The notes below the pieces were generated by a model. The model was not told where the DNA came from. It saw only the letters and a program-made list of their open reading frames with translations, and did no database searches. Positions 34,760 through 46,250 of a stretch of DNA of 64,000 nucleotides are shown piece by piece. The number at the start of each line of letters is the position of its first letter. Within the stretch, counting starts at the first letter, position 1. This stretch comes from Amoebidium appalachense (lineage: Eukaryota > Ichthyosporea), in assembly GCA_963693365.1 (NCBI GenBank), contig CAVNZM010000014.1, positions 4,216,001 to 4,280,000 of the forward strand, read 5' to 3'. Position numbers and translations under genes: made by a program.

Positions 34760-36180
34760 TAACACCGACAGTTTCGGTTGTGTGGAACACCCCCCCCCCC
34801 CCCCTCCCAACCCACCCACCACCACCTTACCAATATTGTAGGTGTACACTCACCCCACAACCCCAACTGTGTGCTGAATATCCCGTGCTAGGAAACCAAT
34901 AACGTGAAAGTAACACATGCCGCATGATATATTATATATATGGTATGGTACAAGGGGGGTTTCAATCCGGGCTACAATGTTGTGTTTTTTTCGTGTGACC
35001 CTCGTACTCCAGAGGCACATTCACCATCCCCCCCATAACCTTTGTGGTAAATGTCTCGTGCTAGAAGCTGTTCTGTGGGTAATTATTGAAAAAACCAATA
35101 ATGTCTAGGTAACACATGGACATATACTATGCTACAAGGGGGGTTCTATATGAGCTACAACGTTGTGTTTTTTTCGTGTGACCCTCGTACTCCAGGGGCA
35201 CATTCTCCATCCCCCCCATAAACTTTGTGGTAAATTTCTGGTGCTAGAAGCTGTTCTGTGGGTAGTTATTGAAAAAACAAATAATGTCTAGGTAATGATA
35301 CTAGTATGTACATATGCTATGCTACAAGGGGGGTTCTATACGAGCTACAACGTTGTGTTTTTTTCGTGTGACCCTCCGACTCCAGGGGCACATATACAAT
35401 CCCCCCCATAAACATTTAGGTAAAGGTCTTGTGCTAGAAGCTGTTCTGTGGGTAGTTATTGAAAAAACCAATAATGTCTAGGTAACACATGTACATATAC
35501 TATGCTACAAGGGGGGTTCTATTCGGGCTACAATGTTGTGTTTTTTTTGTGTGACCCTCGTACTCCAGGGGCACATTCACCATCCCCCCCATAAACTCTG
35601 TGATAAATCTCTCGTGCTAGAGGCTGTTCTGTGGGTAGTTATTGAAAAACCAATAATGTCTAGGTAACATATAAACATATACTATGCTACAAGGGGGGTG
35701 CTATACGAGCTACAACGTTGAGTTTTTTTCGTGTGACCCTCGTACTCCAGGGCACATTCACCATCCCCCCCATAAACTTTGTGGTAAAGGTCTCGTGCTA
35801 GAAGCTGTTCTGTGGGTAGTTATTGAAAAAACCAATAATGTCTAGGTAACACATGTACATATACTATGCTACAAGGGGGGTTCTATTCGAGCTACAATGT
35901 TGTGTTTTTTTCGTGTGACCTTCGTACTCCAGGGGCACATTCACCATCCCCCCCATAAACTTTGTGGTAAATCTCTCGTGCTAGAGGCTGTTCTGTGCGT
36001 AGTTATTGAAAAACCAATAATGTCTAGGTAACATAGTATGTACATTTACTATGCTACAAGGGGGGTTCTATACGAGCTACAACATTGTGTTTTTTTTGTG
36101 TGACCCTCGTACTCCAGGGGCACATTCAACATCCCCCCCATAAACTTTGTGGTAAATGTCTCGTGCTAGAAGCTGTTCTG
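34760..36180. repeat. 183-bp satellite, about 7.5 copies
   Basis: The landmark ACAAGGGGGGTT recurs near 34950, 35132, 35323, 35506, 35690, 35870 and 36056, a spacing of 182-191 bp. Each unit includes TTTTTTTCGTGTGACC, TCGTACTCCAGGGGCACATT, CCATCCCCCCCATAAAC, CTAGAAGCTGTTCTGTG and AACCAATAATGTCTAGGTAA. A diverged partial unit lies at about 34760-34930. The last unit breaks at GCTGTTCTGTG, straight into the GT array at 36181. Confidence 0.95.
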
Positions 36181-36364
36181 TGTCTGATGTGTGGATGTCT
36201 GTGTATGTTGTGTGTGTGTGCATCATGTCTGTGTGTGTGTATGTGCTCAGTTGAAAGGGAAGGGGGGGAGAGGGGGGATGCACCGTGTGTGCGCATGTGT
36301 GCACGTGTGTGTGTGTGTGCTCTGTGGAGAGGGAAGGGGAGGAGGGAAATGCACAGTGTGTGTG

Positions 36365-36422
<58 letters not shown>

Positions 36423-36578
36423 GTGTGTTTGTGTGTGTGTGCATGTCTGTGTGCATCGTGTGTGGTGTGTGTGTGTGTGTGTGCATGTCTGTGCATGTGT
36501 GCATGTGCTCGGTGGAGAGGGAAGGGGAAGGGGGGGATTCGTGTCCGTGCATGTGTGCATGTGTGCATGTGTGTGTGT

Positions 36579-36609
<31 letters not shown>

Positions 36610-36747
36610 CATGTATGTGTGTGTGTATGTGCTCAGTTGAGAGGGAAGGGGAGAGGGGGGATGCACCGTGTGTGTGCATGTGTGCACGTGTGTGTGTGTG
36701 TGCTTTGTGGAGAGGGAAGGGGAGGGGGGAAATGCACCGTGTGTGTG

Positions 36748-36787
<40 letters not shown>

Positions 36788-36940
36788 TGTGTGTGTTGTG
36801 TGTTTGTGTGTGTGTGCATGTCTGTGTGCATCATGTGTGGTGTGTGTGTGTGTGTGTGCATGTCTGTGCATGTGTGCATGTGCTCGGTGGAGAGGGAAGG
36901 GGAAGGGGGGGATTCGTGTCCGTGCATGTGTGCATGTGTG

Positions 36941-36983
<43 letters not shown>

Positions 36984-37122
36984 CATGTATGTGTGTGTGT
37001 ATGTGCTCAGTTGAGAGGGAAGGGGGAGAGGGGGGATGCACCGTGTGTGTGCATGTGTGCACGTGTGTGTGTGTGTGCTTTGTGGAGAGGGAAGGGGAGG
37101 GGGGAAATGCACCGTGTGTGTG

Positions 37123-37162
<40 letters not shown>

Positions 37163-37315
37163 TGTGTGTGTTGTGTGTTTGTGTGTGTGTGCATGTCTGT
37201 GTGCATCGTGTGTGTTGTGTGTGTGTGTGTGTGCATGTCTGTGCATGTGTGCATGTGCTCGGTGGAGAGGGAAGGGGAAGGGGGGGATTCGTGTCCGTGC
37301 ATGTGTGCATGTGTG

Positions 37316-37362
<47 letters not shown>

Positions 37363-37440
37363 ATGTATGTGTGTGTGTATGTGCTCAGTTGAGAGGGAAG
37401 GGGAGGGGGGGGATGCACCGTGTGTGTGCATGTGTGCATG
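36181..37440. repeat. Higher-order GT repeat, period about 377 bp
   Basis: GTGCTCAGTTGA recurs at about 36242, 36629, 37002 and 37380. Each period holds GGAGAGGGAAGGGG islands, a TGCACCGTGTGTGTGCATG string, a GTGCATCRTGTGTG string, and GT runs of differing length. Long open frames on both strands come from the dinucleotide and are not genes. Confidence 0.95.
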
Positions 37441-39783
37441 TTAATGCAAAGTACACACGGGGGAGTCCGTAGAATTTTTTTCCCGACGGAGAGGGGGGGG
37501 GCGTGATCGGGGAATTTCAGTGTTTTCTCCAGTCCCGCATGCAACATACCAGCCTTCGTATTCAAAAACCCCAAACACCCGTTCCTTTAGCAAATATCTG
37601 ACTTTCTCACCACCAAACGTAGATGGGGGTGGGGGGGAGTGCCCACGTTCACCCACACATCCCCACGGGCATTTGCCGGCCCATCAGGGGGGGTCCAAGA
37701 GGGGTTGGGGTCATTCTATCGTGTGCATATGTTGTGGAGGGAATTTGAAACGTGCAAAAACCCTCAGAATGGACGGATTTCGATGCAGTTTTTTTTGTTT
37801 TCCCAATGGGAAGGTATGTTAATGCAAAGTACACACGGGGGAGTCCGTAGGATTTTTTCCCGACGGACGGGGGGACGTGTCGGGGAATTTCAAGAAGGAA
37901 AATCTAAAATCTCAATATCTGCCAAAACCCTCCGAATGGACGGGGGGAGGGGGGGGGGGGAGGGGGGAAGGGGGGGGGGGGGGGGGGCATCAAACGTGAT
38001 GGCTCACCCCCCCCCCCCCCCCCCCTCTCCTCGGCGGGCCCGCCGCTGCGCTGCGGAAGATTACTCTGATCCACTCGAATCCTTTTGTCCCAAACACAGG
38101 CTTGCAGGATAAGAAAGGCCTGCACCCTGCAAAGGTGGATGCCTATTTTGCATCAGAAGGGAACTTCGACCCCAGCCCCAGGCTTGAAGGACGTGGCAAT
38201 TGCCTAAAGTTCCTGCCGCTACAGCTGCAGCGGGCTTAACGCCTGCTGAAGCACGGGGGATTCCACGGAGGGATCTGCCTCTTCCAGTGAAAAGAAAAAT
38301 ATTCCCATACAACAGCTGCTATATTCGACTGCAAGAAGTGAGGAGGGAGTGTATCTTAGGGTGGTGGGGTGTAAGGAGTTTTATGGTCGGCGATCCGCAC
38401 TGCAGTTTCAGGTATGGTTGGCGTATTTATTCAAGACGTACTGACAGAATAGTAAGTATAGCTCTAGTATAGCGTGAGGATATTCTTAGGAGCTTCCTAA
38501 GGTATGCGATATATATCTTTGCGTTTTTTTGCGTTTTTGGATTCTGTTTTGCACTCCTCCAGTAAATCTTTGTTTCCATTGGCTATCAACGCCTCGCGCG
38601 CACCTGCGCGACGCCTTCATGTTTCATGTTTCAAATAAAAGCGTGACCTTGTGACGCCTTCATTGTGAATGCTGTGTGAAATTCGATCCTAAAAAACAAC
38701 CAATCAAAAACGTTGGAGCGATCTATCCCACAATCAAATGCGCAATCCCTTTTCCCGCCGTATATAGTGAGCTAACCCGCGCATCATGGAATGTGGTCCT
38801 GGGTAATCGGCATTGACAGGGTGGTGAAGAGGCCGTGGCTGAGCTCGATAGCGATACGTGCTTTGCTTTTGTATCCCAGGGAACACTTAAAGATCATCTC
38901 AATCGATCCCATTAAACCCTTAAAGAGGTCCTAAAGTAATCCTAACACAATACCTAATTGCAACTCTGAACATCTTTAAGCTACCCCAAATAGGGCATGA
39001 AGATCGCAGAAAGGTATCATCAATACTTGCCTAAGATTGCGTTAGCATATCACATGCACAGACATGGCCTGTCTGGAAGATATAATTTGGATGGCCAATA
39101 GCGCTACAAAAGAACTCTCCAAAGATCTCCTGCCTAGCTGTGATATATCCTGACGACATCCTAACGCAATCAGTTCGTTTCGCAAATGTTGCATGGCCAT
39201 ACGGGATTAAGAGAGGATAAAGATTGTACTAAGATCTCCGCAGTACATCTTTAACATATCTCTACGCCCATCCCACGAGCGCCTTGTGTCTTACTTGCTT
39301 GTATAATGCATCTTACACACATCTATATAATATGTATCGGTACATCCCAGGCAAAGTTTTCATAGATTTTCGACCTGAGCCTCTGGCCGGCGGGATCATT
39401 GATTGGGTAGTCCGGCAACCGGATCCATTTGGATTCCCAATCATCAGCCTGAGAATTCAACAGAGATCGCCGCCTGCCAGTAAACGGAGAGCTGGATTTG
39501 AGCGATGCAAACCTTTATAATTGGGTCAAAAAAACAAGAAAATCACTGATTGGGGCGGCGTTTTCGGCCTGTGATTGGAGAGTCTTTCCCGCCAGTAGTA
39601 GCCCGGCCCATGGGGCTGCAGCCACAGTTACGTAACGTAACGGCGAACGTGACACTTTCACTATACATAGGTGACAGCCTTCCCAGCCGCTGGTAATTAC
39701 ATAGTGTCGAAGCTACACCGACGGTCCTACCTGAAAAATAAGTTACAGGGTTCAATTTTTTCAAAGTAATTGTTACAAGGAAA
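37441..39783. other. Intergenic region, no firm gene
   Basis: A 45-bp direct repeat beginning ATGTTAATGCAAAGTACACA occurs at 37438 and 37815. G and C tracts lie at 37940-38025. A possible short plus-strand exon follows ACACAG at about 38098-38240 (LQDKKGLHPAKVDAYFASEG), unsupported by neighbours. AT-rich degenerate-motif island at 38875-39300. Just upstream of the gene at 39784 is a GTTACGTAAC palindrome (39627-39636). Confidence 0.4.
39627..39636. promoter_or_regulatory. GTTACGTAAC palindrome upstream of 39784 gene
   Basis: A perfect 10-bp palindrome containing TTACGTAA, a bZIP-type half-site pair, 148 bp before the predicted ATG. A possible promoter element; function inferred only. Confidence 0.3.
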
Positions 39784-41268
39784 ATGGATGGAGATTACAT
39801 GGAGTACGATGGTGATGTTGAGCAAGGTAGCGAACAACATGTACTTAACGAAGACCAAGACGTAGAAACGACCAGTACTCTAGTGTTTTATTGTCCCATA
39901 AACGAACAGCATTTTGCTATTAACGGAGTATTTGAGGCGCTTGGAAACCGAAACCTCAATGAATCTCGCCCAGAACACGTATATTGGTATGTTGGGGAAG
40001 AGACTTTCCGCCCATTTATTGAGTGTGATGCTTACAAACCCACTCACTTGTTTCACGTTAGGCAAACCGAGACTGGGCTGCTATTAGAGCCTCGTGACGC
40101 TCACTTCAAGCTTATGCACGAGGAATGGCAGCCCTACGTAGAGGGGGAAATGCCCGATCGCAGGGAGTTACTGCGCAGTGAAGTGTAAGTATAGCTATCC
40201 CCCTTTCCGCTTTCCCAGCGCATTTCATTCATGCTTAACTTTCAGCATAAGTTGCGCCGCGTAGCCTTTCATTCTTCGCTGCATGAAGCTATAGCGAATG
40301 TCTAGTAGACACACCTCTTGACTGCTTATGACAAATCTGCTCGAAGAAAAGTGTTGCGCTTCCCCTTAATCTGCATGTGTGCACACGTACTCATTTTGCA
40401 CACTTGCCCACAGGGAGGCAGTCATCTGTGAGCTCGTTCCACAGATCGTCACAGGAGGGGCGTGTTACCTGGCAAGCAGCACGAAACCCGCGGGTTTTAA
40501 AGGCAATGTATGGTTATCCTGGAAAACGGAGGACTGGAAGGATATGATACCGTTGAGTTCTTTTTTTTCTATGCCAAACATCCGCGATCGCTCGTGGCGG
40601 CTGAAGCAATTATTTCAAGGGAAGCTTCTAGCGAAGCTGCAATACAGAGTTAGGGGGGCATCGAAAGCGGATGCAGGGACCAAGTATAATGACCCACGTG
40701 TGGAGGTGGATTGTGATATTGTCGGGTTTGCAGGTTTCATCGCCCACATTCTTGATGTCTCCGGGGATGACAGCATTATGGAGGAGTCGATTGTTAAGGG
40801 GAGATGGCCGGGCCTATTAGTCGAATTGCCCCTGTGGTCGGTAGTACAGGCATTTCCAGAAGCATGTGCTTATTTCTCAAACCACAACAGGTGTGTTGCC
40901 ATGTTCGGCCAGGAAACAGAAGGGGATCGTAACCAAATTATCGGTTTCAAATTTGCAGATAGGCCGAAACACAACTGGTCACATGATGTATGTGCGCATT
41001 CAACATTCCTTGGTGGTTGCCCACACCAAACGTTCCTACACCTCCACATACACCGGTGAATAACCACCCACATACGAGTGAGGGGGAAAGTTCCCCAGAC
41101 GTGTTTGCCCCTTTGACAGATGCAGGGAAAAAAAAATACACTTTAAATCTAGGAACCCCCACCCCACTACAAACCTGCCTTGATAGGACAACTCCTACAG
41201 ACACACTATTCTCTTCGACCTCCATGTATAGTGTAGTGCCCACGTATGCCTACTCATTAGAGAATTAA
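39784..41268 (+). CDS. Unrecognised spliced gene with acidic N-terminus
   Basis: Exon 1, 39784-40184, starts MDGDYMEYDGDVEQGSE and ends at donor GTAAGT. Exon 2 begins at 40414 after acceptor TTGCCCACAG; the split GT-G codon keeps the frame (LRSEV-EAVICELVPQIV). Exon 2 reads through NVWLSWKTEDWKDMIPLSSF, RSWRLKQLFQGKLLAK, VDCDIVGFAGFIAHILDVSG and FGQETEGDRNQIIGFKFADR. The end is unclear: its frame stops at 41059, while an overlapping frame rich in Pro/Thr/Ser runs to 41268 (DVFAPLTDAGKKKYTLNLG, ending YAYSLEN). Either an intron with a GTATGT donor near 40987 or a 1-nt indel would connect them. I do not recognise the family. A nuclear or mobile-element role is only a guess from context. Confidence 0.65.
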
Positions 41269-41468
41269 TACGAAGGAATGAACGATGTATAATGCTGTAT
41301 AATATCTGCTAACCATTAATCTGAATAGTAGACCTTGCTCGGGCATATAGCTCCGGAAGTTCCTTACATGCCCGTGCAACCAACCTTTTAAATTTACTTG
41401 CCCACCAAAGTACGCACACTAGGGCGAGTGCGCGCTCACACACATGCACGCACGCACGCATACGCACA

Positions 41469-41541
<73 letters not shown>

Positions 41542-42672
41542 CACATGCATGCACGCACACGCCTACGCGCACATGCACACAACCCCACAGCACTATCTTT
41601 GCTCACATGCACATATATTCACGGTATGACCCCCCTCCCCCCCCTCCCCACCCCAGCCCCGTCTCCCCTCCTCTCCCCCAACCACTGTGCACAGGTGTGG
41701 TGGCCTTCCTTTTTTGCTCGATTATTAAGAATTAAAGTTTATGTAAGTGAAATATAAATAAAAGGCAGCTATTTTAGTTGTGGAAATGCTTCTAAGACTA
41801 CTATATGCTCCTGTACAATGTGTACACTGATAAACGTCTATATTTAAGAATGTGTAATCAAATCATAAAAAGAAAAATGTATGTGGAAGCCACTAAAAGA
41901 AAACAATGCCAGTCAAATTATGAGTGCCGCCCTATCAACCCCCTCCCTCCCTCCCTCAACCCCCCCCCCCCCACACACACACCCCCACCCCCCTCCCGAT
42001 ACCCCACCCCTCCAAGACCCCCTTCTACCCCTTTCCCGCTCTCCCTCCTACCCTCTTCCCCCTTCCCCCCCCTTCCCTTCCCTCTGCACGTACGCGCAGC
42101 ACACTGCCTCCGCCATTCTCAAACGAGGTTGATAAAAGCTTGATAGACAGTCAGAAAACGAAGAACCCTCCCCCCCCCCCTTCCCCGTAAGTCCCATCCT
42201 CCCCAAGGGCCGTGGGTCCCTCCATTTTTTCATGTTAGAATTTAAAGCTTATCAGTGCTTGGGTGCGTGTGTAGGCTTGTGTGCGGCGTGCGTACGTTTG
42301 CGTGTGTACGATGTGTGTGTTCGTGTGTGCGCGTGTGTGCGCGTGTGCATGCATGTGCATATGCACTCGTGTGTGCTTGCTCACACCCAGCCCTGCCGCC
42401 AGGGGAAGGGGGGAAAACGTTGGGGAAAGGGGAATGGGAGGGAGGGGGAGGGGGAGGGGGAGGGGGCAAGGGTAAGGGGGTGACGGAGGGGGGGAGGGGG
42501 GGGGGGGGGGAAGGGGGGGGGAGGGGGGGGGAGGGGGGGGGGGGAGAGCAGAATTTTCAAAGCCTTAGAGAAGAGAGAGGCAGCACAGACAGAGCACATG
42601 AGCAGACAGAGAAAGAGAGATATGCCTAGGGATAGAATGAGAGCCTCAGGGCAGAGGGGGTGAGGCCGGGGA

Positions 42673-42705
<33 letters not shown>

Positions 42706-42741
42706 CGTCTGTGTGTGCACGTGTGTGTGTGTGCATGTACG

Positions 42742-42786
<45 letters not shown>

Positions 42787-43289
42787 TGTGCCACCGTGGA
42801 TGGGTGGGTGGGTTGTGTAGCCGTGGTGACCATATACCCATGATGATCATGGTGAGTCCGTGAGTGGGTGGGTGTATGGGTGAGGTGGGGAAGGGGAAAT
42901 GGAGGACACTACAGGAAGGGGAGGTTGGGGGGATGGGTGGGGAAGGGGGGGGGGGGGGGGGATGAGAAGGGGGGATGGGGAGGGGATGGGGGGGGGGGGG
43001 GGAAGGAGGTGGGAGGGAGGAGGAGTGTGGAGGGGGGAGTGGGAGGAGACAAGGGGTGGGGGGGGGAGGGGTGGGGGGAGGGGGAAGGGGTTAAGGGGAG
43101 AAGGGGGAGGGTGAAAGTAGATAACTTTCTGTGCACAACTTGAGCTCACAACCACGTGATGTTGCTTTATACTGTAACAATATATTCATATGATATTATC
43201 ATTTACATTAATACCGTGGTTATCATCAATAAACATATAACAATACCAAAGTTCAAGGCTGGCACAGCCAGTTGAACACATTTTGAGTT
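41269..43289. other. Non-coding, with CA, GT and G/C-rich tracts
   Basis: (CA)n at about 41472-41540. C-rich 41630-42190. GT/CG-rich 42260-42380. G-rich 42400-42550, a G run 42675-42705, GT array 42743-42783, and G-rich again 42890-43115. The region separates the convergent genes at 39784 (+) and 43290 (-). Confidence 0.8.
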
Positions 43290-45003
43290 TTATAAATCAG
43301 AATCCAAGCACATATCATACTCATCTTCTTCATCAGTAAAATCATCTCCAATTTCATCATTTTCATTATCAATCCTAGGCTGATTATGGGCATTATGCAT
43401 TACCTTATTTTCATCATACACATCCTTGAATTTTTCAAGCAATTTTACATGAGCATCCTTACGTTTTTTATCCATTCGTTCCAGAACTTCTGGCTTAAAA
43501 CGGTAAGCTCTTATATCTCTAAATACTTCATGCAGTCTAGCACACATATGCCGATTTTCTTTGTGCACAATCTGCATTGGAAAACTATGATTATCCCCGG
43601 CCCTACCATGTGAAGTATTATTGTAAAAATCACTGTTTTGCATTTGGTTTAATTTTTCTAAAGCTTGACAACTAGCAGGACCCAACCAACCGTGTTCCCG
43701 CAATAAATCAGAAACATGATTAACTAAAAAATGAACGTAAGGAGTGATATCCTGGGTGCCATAAATATCTGCATAAATTCGGACGAAAAAAACAGCCTCC
43801 GCCTGAAAATCATCGGGGTTCAGGTACCCCTCGGTATTGGGCTTTGCACTAAGTGCAGCATCTAGCTTAAGAAACGATTCCCAGCACTTAACATAATGGG
43901 AATGTTGGATGAGGGTGACCTTTTGGCGATCAGATTGGTTGGTGCGGGTGGGGTTGCGGGCAGCGGGAAGAAGAGTGGAAAGTAGGCATTTCTGCTTGCC
44001 GTTAATATTGATGGGTGTAATAAGCACTCTCATTGCCTTGATGCGCTCGGTTCCGTTAAGTTCCGTGTGTTTCCAAACTCCCTCCTTATTTTGAAAAAAC
44101 GTAAAATTATCAGCAACACCCGTTTCTTTCAAAGCCCTCTCCACTCTAATCATCTGTTCTGTTTTCTGGGTGGTGTTTTTCGTGCCCCCCCCATTGCCAT
44201 CCCGGCCCTCCTGCAGTGCATGAGACCATATAGATTCAAACAGGCGATCGGTAATGCGAAGACGCATGTGCAGGGTATCTATAATCACCCGGTCGTATCC
44301 CAGTTTCCAAATTGGGGCATGGGCAACACCAATCTTGCGTGAGGGTGCCACATCCTTGCGTAGAGCTGCCCCCAAATCAGTCAGAGTCTTGTGGCCACAC
44401 TGACCACGGTTTGCCTTGGTGAGAGGGTACAGAGCAGACAAAAGTACTTGGCGGTTGGCCCCCGCAGGCCTGTGTTTGACATTTATGCACGTTAATTTCT
44501 TTCCTACGACCATTCAGCAACATTCTTGTGTGACGTTTTTTTTTTTTTTTTTTTTTTTTGTGGGGGGGGGGGGGGGGGAGGTGGGGGGGGGGGGAGGTGG
44601 GGAGGGGGGGGGGGGGAGGAGAGGAGGGGAAGAATGGGGAAGCCCGTTGGGGGGGGGGGGGGGGGGAAGGGGAGGGAGAAGGGGAGGGAAAAGGGGAAGC
44701 AGGAAACGAATGGTGTGTGCTTGTTAGGGGGAAAGAGGGGAGAGGTGGGGGATAGGGGAAAGGGGGGAGGGGGGGGGGGGGGGGAAGGGGGGAAGGGGGG
44801 GGGGGGGAGGGGGGGGGGGGGGGGGGGGGAGGGAGGGAGGGGGGGAGGGGGGGGGGGAGGGGGGCTAGCACTACACTATGCATTTGATTTTTTCTCCATA
44901 TCTGCCCCTGACTGCCAACAGATTAATCAGGGGGAGAAGGGATACAGGGTTAATAGCTGAAAATCGTTTTCGTGTAGCCGGCATCATTACTACGTTTCTG
45001 TAT

Positions 45004-45034
<31 letters not shown>

Positions 45035-46250
45035 GGAGGGGGGGGAAGGGGGGAAGGGGGGAAGGGGGGGGGGGGGGGGGGGAGAAGGGTGAGGGGGATG
45101 GGGGGAGGCTGGGCCAGAGGGGGGGGGGGGGGTAAATACCTAGCAACGTTTTTATGGCCTTCCATCTCCGCCCAGGTACCAATGGAAACGAAAGATATCT
45201 GGCGGTTCGCCGTCTGCGGCCAGATCAATATCCGTATTGTCCAACTGTGCAATTCGGTCGAAAACAGGCCCAAGTGCTGCTTTCATTTCCTTGTATGATT
45301 CCCCCCCCTCGTAGAGGGCTACGGTGTATTCACGAAAAGGGCTCAGCCCGTCCTTTTCCACCTCCTCCCATACCGAAAAAACTAAGTTGACCTTGTTAAT
45401 CCTATCCGATATCCTGCTACCGTCACATGCTACTCGTAATTTAACATAGTTGTCTCGGCATTGCGTTCCGTAGATGCGCACGAAATGATTGAATTTTCAC
45501 TAAAAATTTTAAAATATCAACGGGATCCCGGTATGCGCCGTTCACTAGAATATCATCGGAGTTATCGGGCGATTGGATTGGGTGAACTGGGATTGCGGCA
45601 TTTTGTCGATGCTTTTCCGCCTTAAGGGGTGAAATACGCATCATCCCCTGGTTGCCTTTAACGCGCGTTAAGTTTCCCCACGCTCCATTACTAATGCCGG
45701 CAGAATCAGCAGCCGCGACGTTTGCACGAATCACATCTATACGGTCACGGAGACAGGTGTGATGCTTATGGATGTGTCGATCGGGGGAAAACAAATCCTT
45801 GCACCGGTTAACCATGTCGCGCAGAAAGTCGCCCGCAAGAGTAGGTGGTTTAATTGGAGGCACATCCGTATTTGGGCGGTTACTAGGAGGGGTTGGATCG
45901 GAGCCGTCGGGGTCAAGGGGGAACTCAAGCTCCGAATCCGTGTCGTCGCCTGCATCTGAGGCGGCATCTGCAGCATCCTCTGCTGTGTCAGTTTGGAATT
46001 TATGCTGTGGTAGCTTAGCTAATACCTGTTCTCGGTACTTGCTGTTCGGGTCCCCCAAATGAATGTTTTCATATGTAACACCCCCATCAAAACTAAAAAC
46101 AATTTCATAAAACAACACATCTGCAAAATTACGTGCTAAAAATAGACATAGTAAATGTCTTAATTCGTTTCTTCTACATGTTTTGCCGTTGGGTTTTTGG
46201 TCTATGAAAGGAATACTAGGGGCTATTCTGTTGTGCACATAATAATATTT
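43290..46250 (-). pseudogene. Transposon-derived-type gene, 5' truncated and frameshifted
   Basis: Minus strand. Exon 46250-45140 joins 44503-43290 across a phase-keeping GT-AG intron (donor GTATTT, acceptor GGTCGTAG). Landmarks: an acidic linker (DAADAASDAGDDTDSELEF), VKLRVACDGSRISDRINKVN, YEGGESYKEM, FHWYLGGD followed in another frame by WKAIKTLLG, LTCINVKHRPAG, then VIIDTLHMRLRITDRLFESI and ITPYVHFLVNHVSDLLREHG with CQALEKLNQ. I recall this series of motifs (GDG, LGGDWK, DxLHxxLR, H-x(3)-H then QxxEKxN) from a widespread uncharacterised family in sponges, cnidarians and fungi, probably DDE/RNase H-like transposases. A 1-nt excess in an A run near 45490 and a missing T near 45166 break the frame. 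At the 5' end the open frame runs straight into the retroelement unit at 46251, so the N-terminus is lost. Confidence 0.65.
44504..45139 (-). other. Intron with extreme C tracts (sense strand)
   Basis: On the plus strand: a T run (44538-44559), then over 300 bp almost entirely of G, then about 120 bp of unique DNA, GT, and G again to 45132. The flanking exons join in phase (CTA-G / GA-AAG giving LLGKKL). Confidence 0.75.

Noticed and set aside
34760-36180. CRISPR-like array (also considered for 1420-1770 and 51470-52130)
   Set aside because: Repeats are contiguous or fully repeated units without unique spacers, and the genome is eukaryotic.
36085-37472. Very long open frames (up to ~395 codons) in GT/CA arrays here and at 1-930, 10071-11680, 11683-12440, 14857-15666 and 33027-33911
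   Set aside because: They translate to Cys-Val or His-Thr repeats because GT and CA dinucleotides contain no stops. They have no domains, no codon structure and are open on several frames at once.
38098-38240. Possible exon (LQDKKGLHPAKVDAYFASEG) after ACACAG
   Set aside because: No partner exons, no domain and only about 47 codons. Noted in the regional entry but not called.
42381-45273. Proline- or glycine-rich open frames in the G/C tracts
   Set aside because: Artefacts of homopolymers; the regions lie in introns or between genes.
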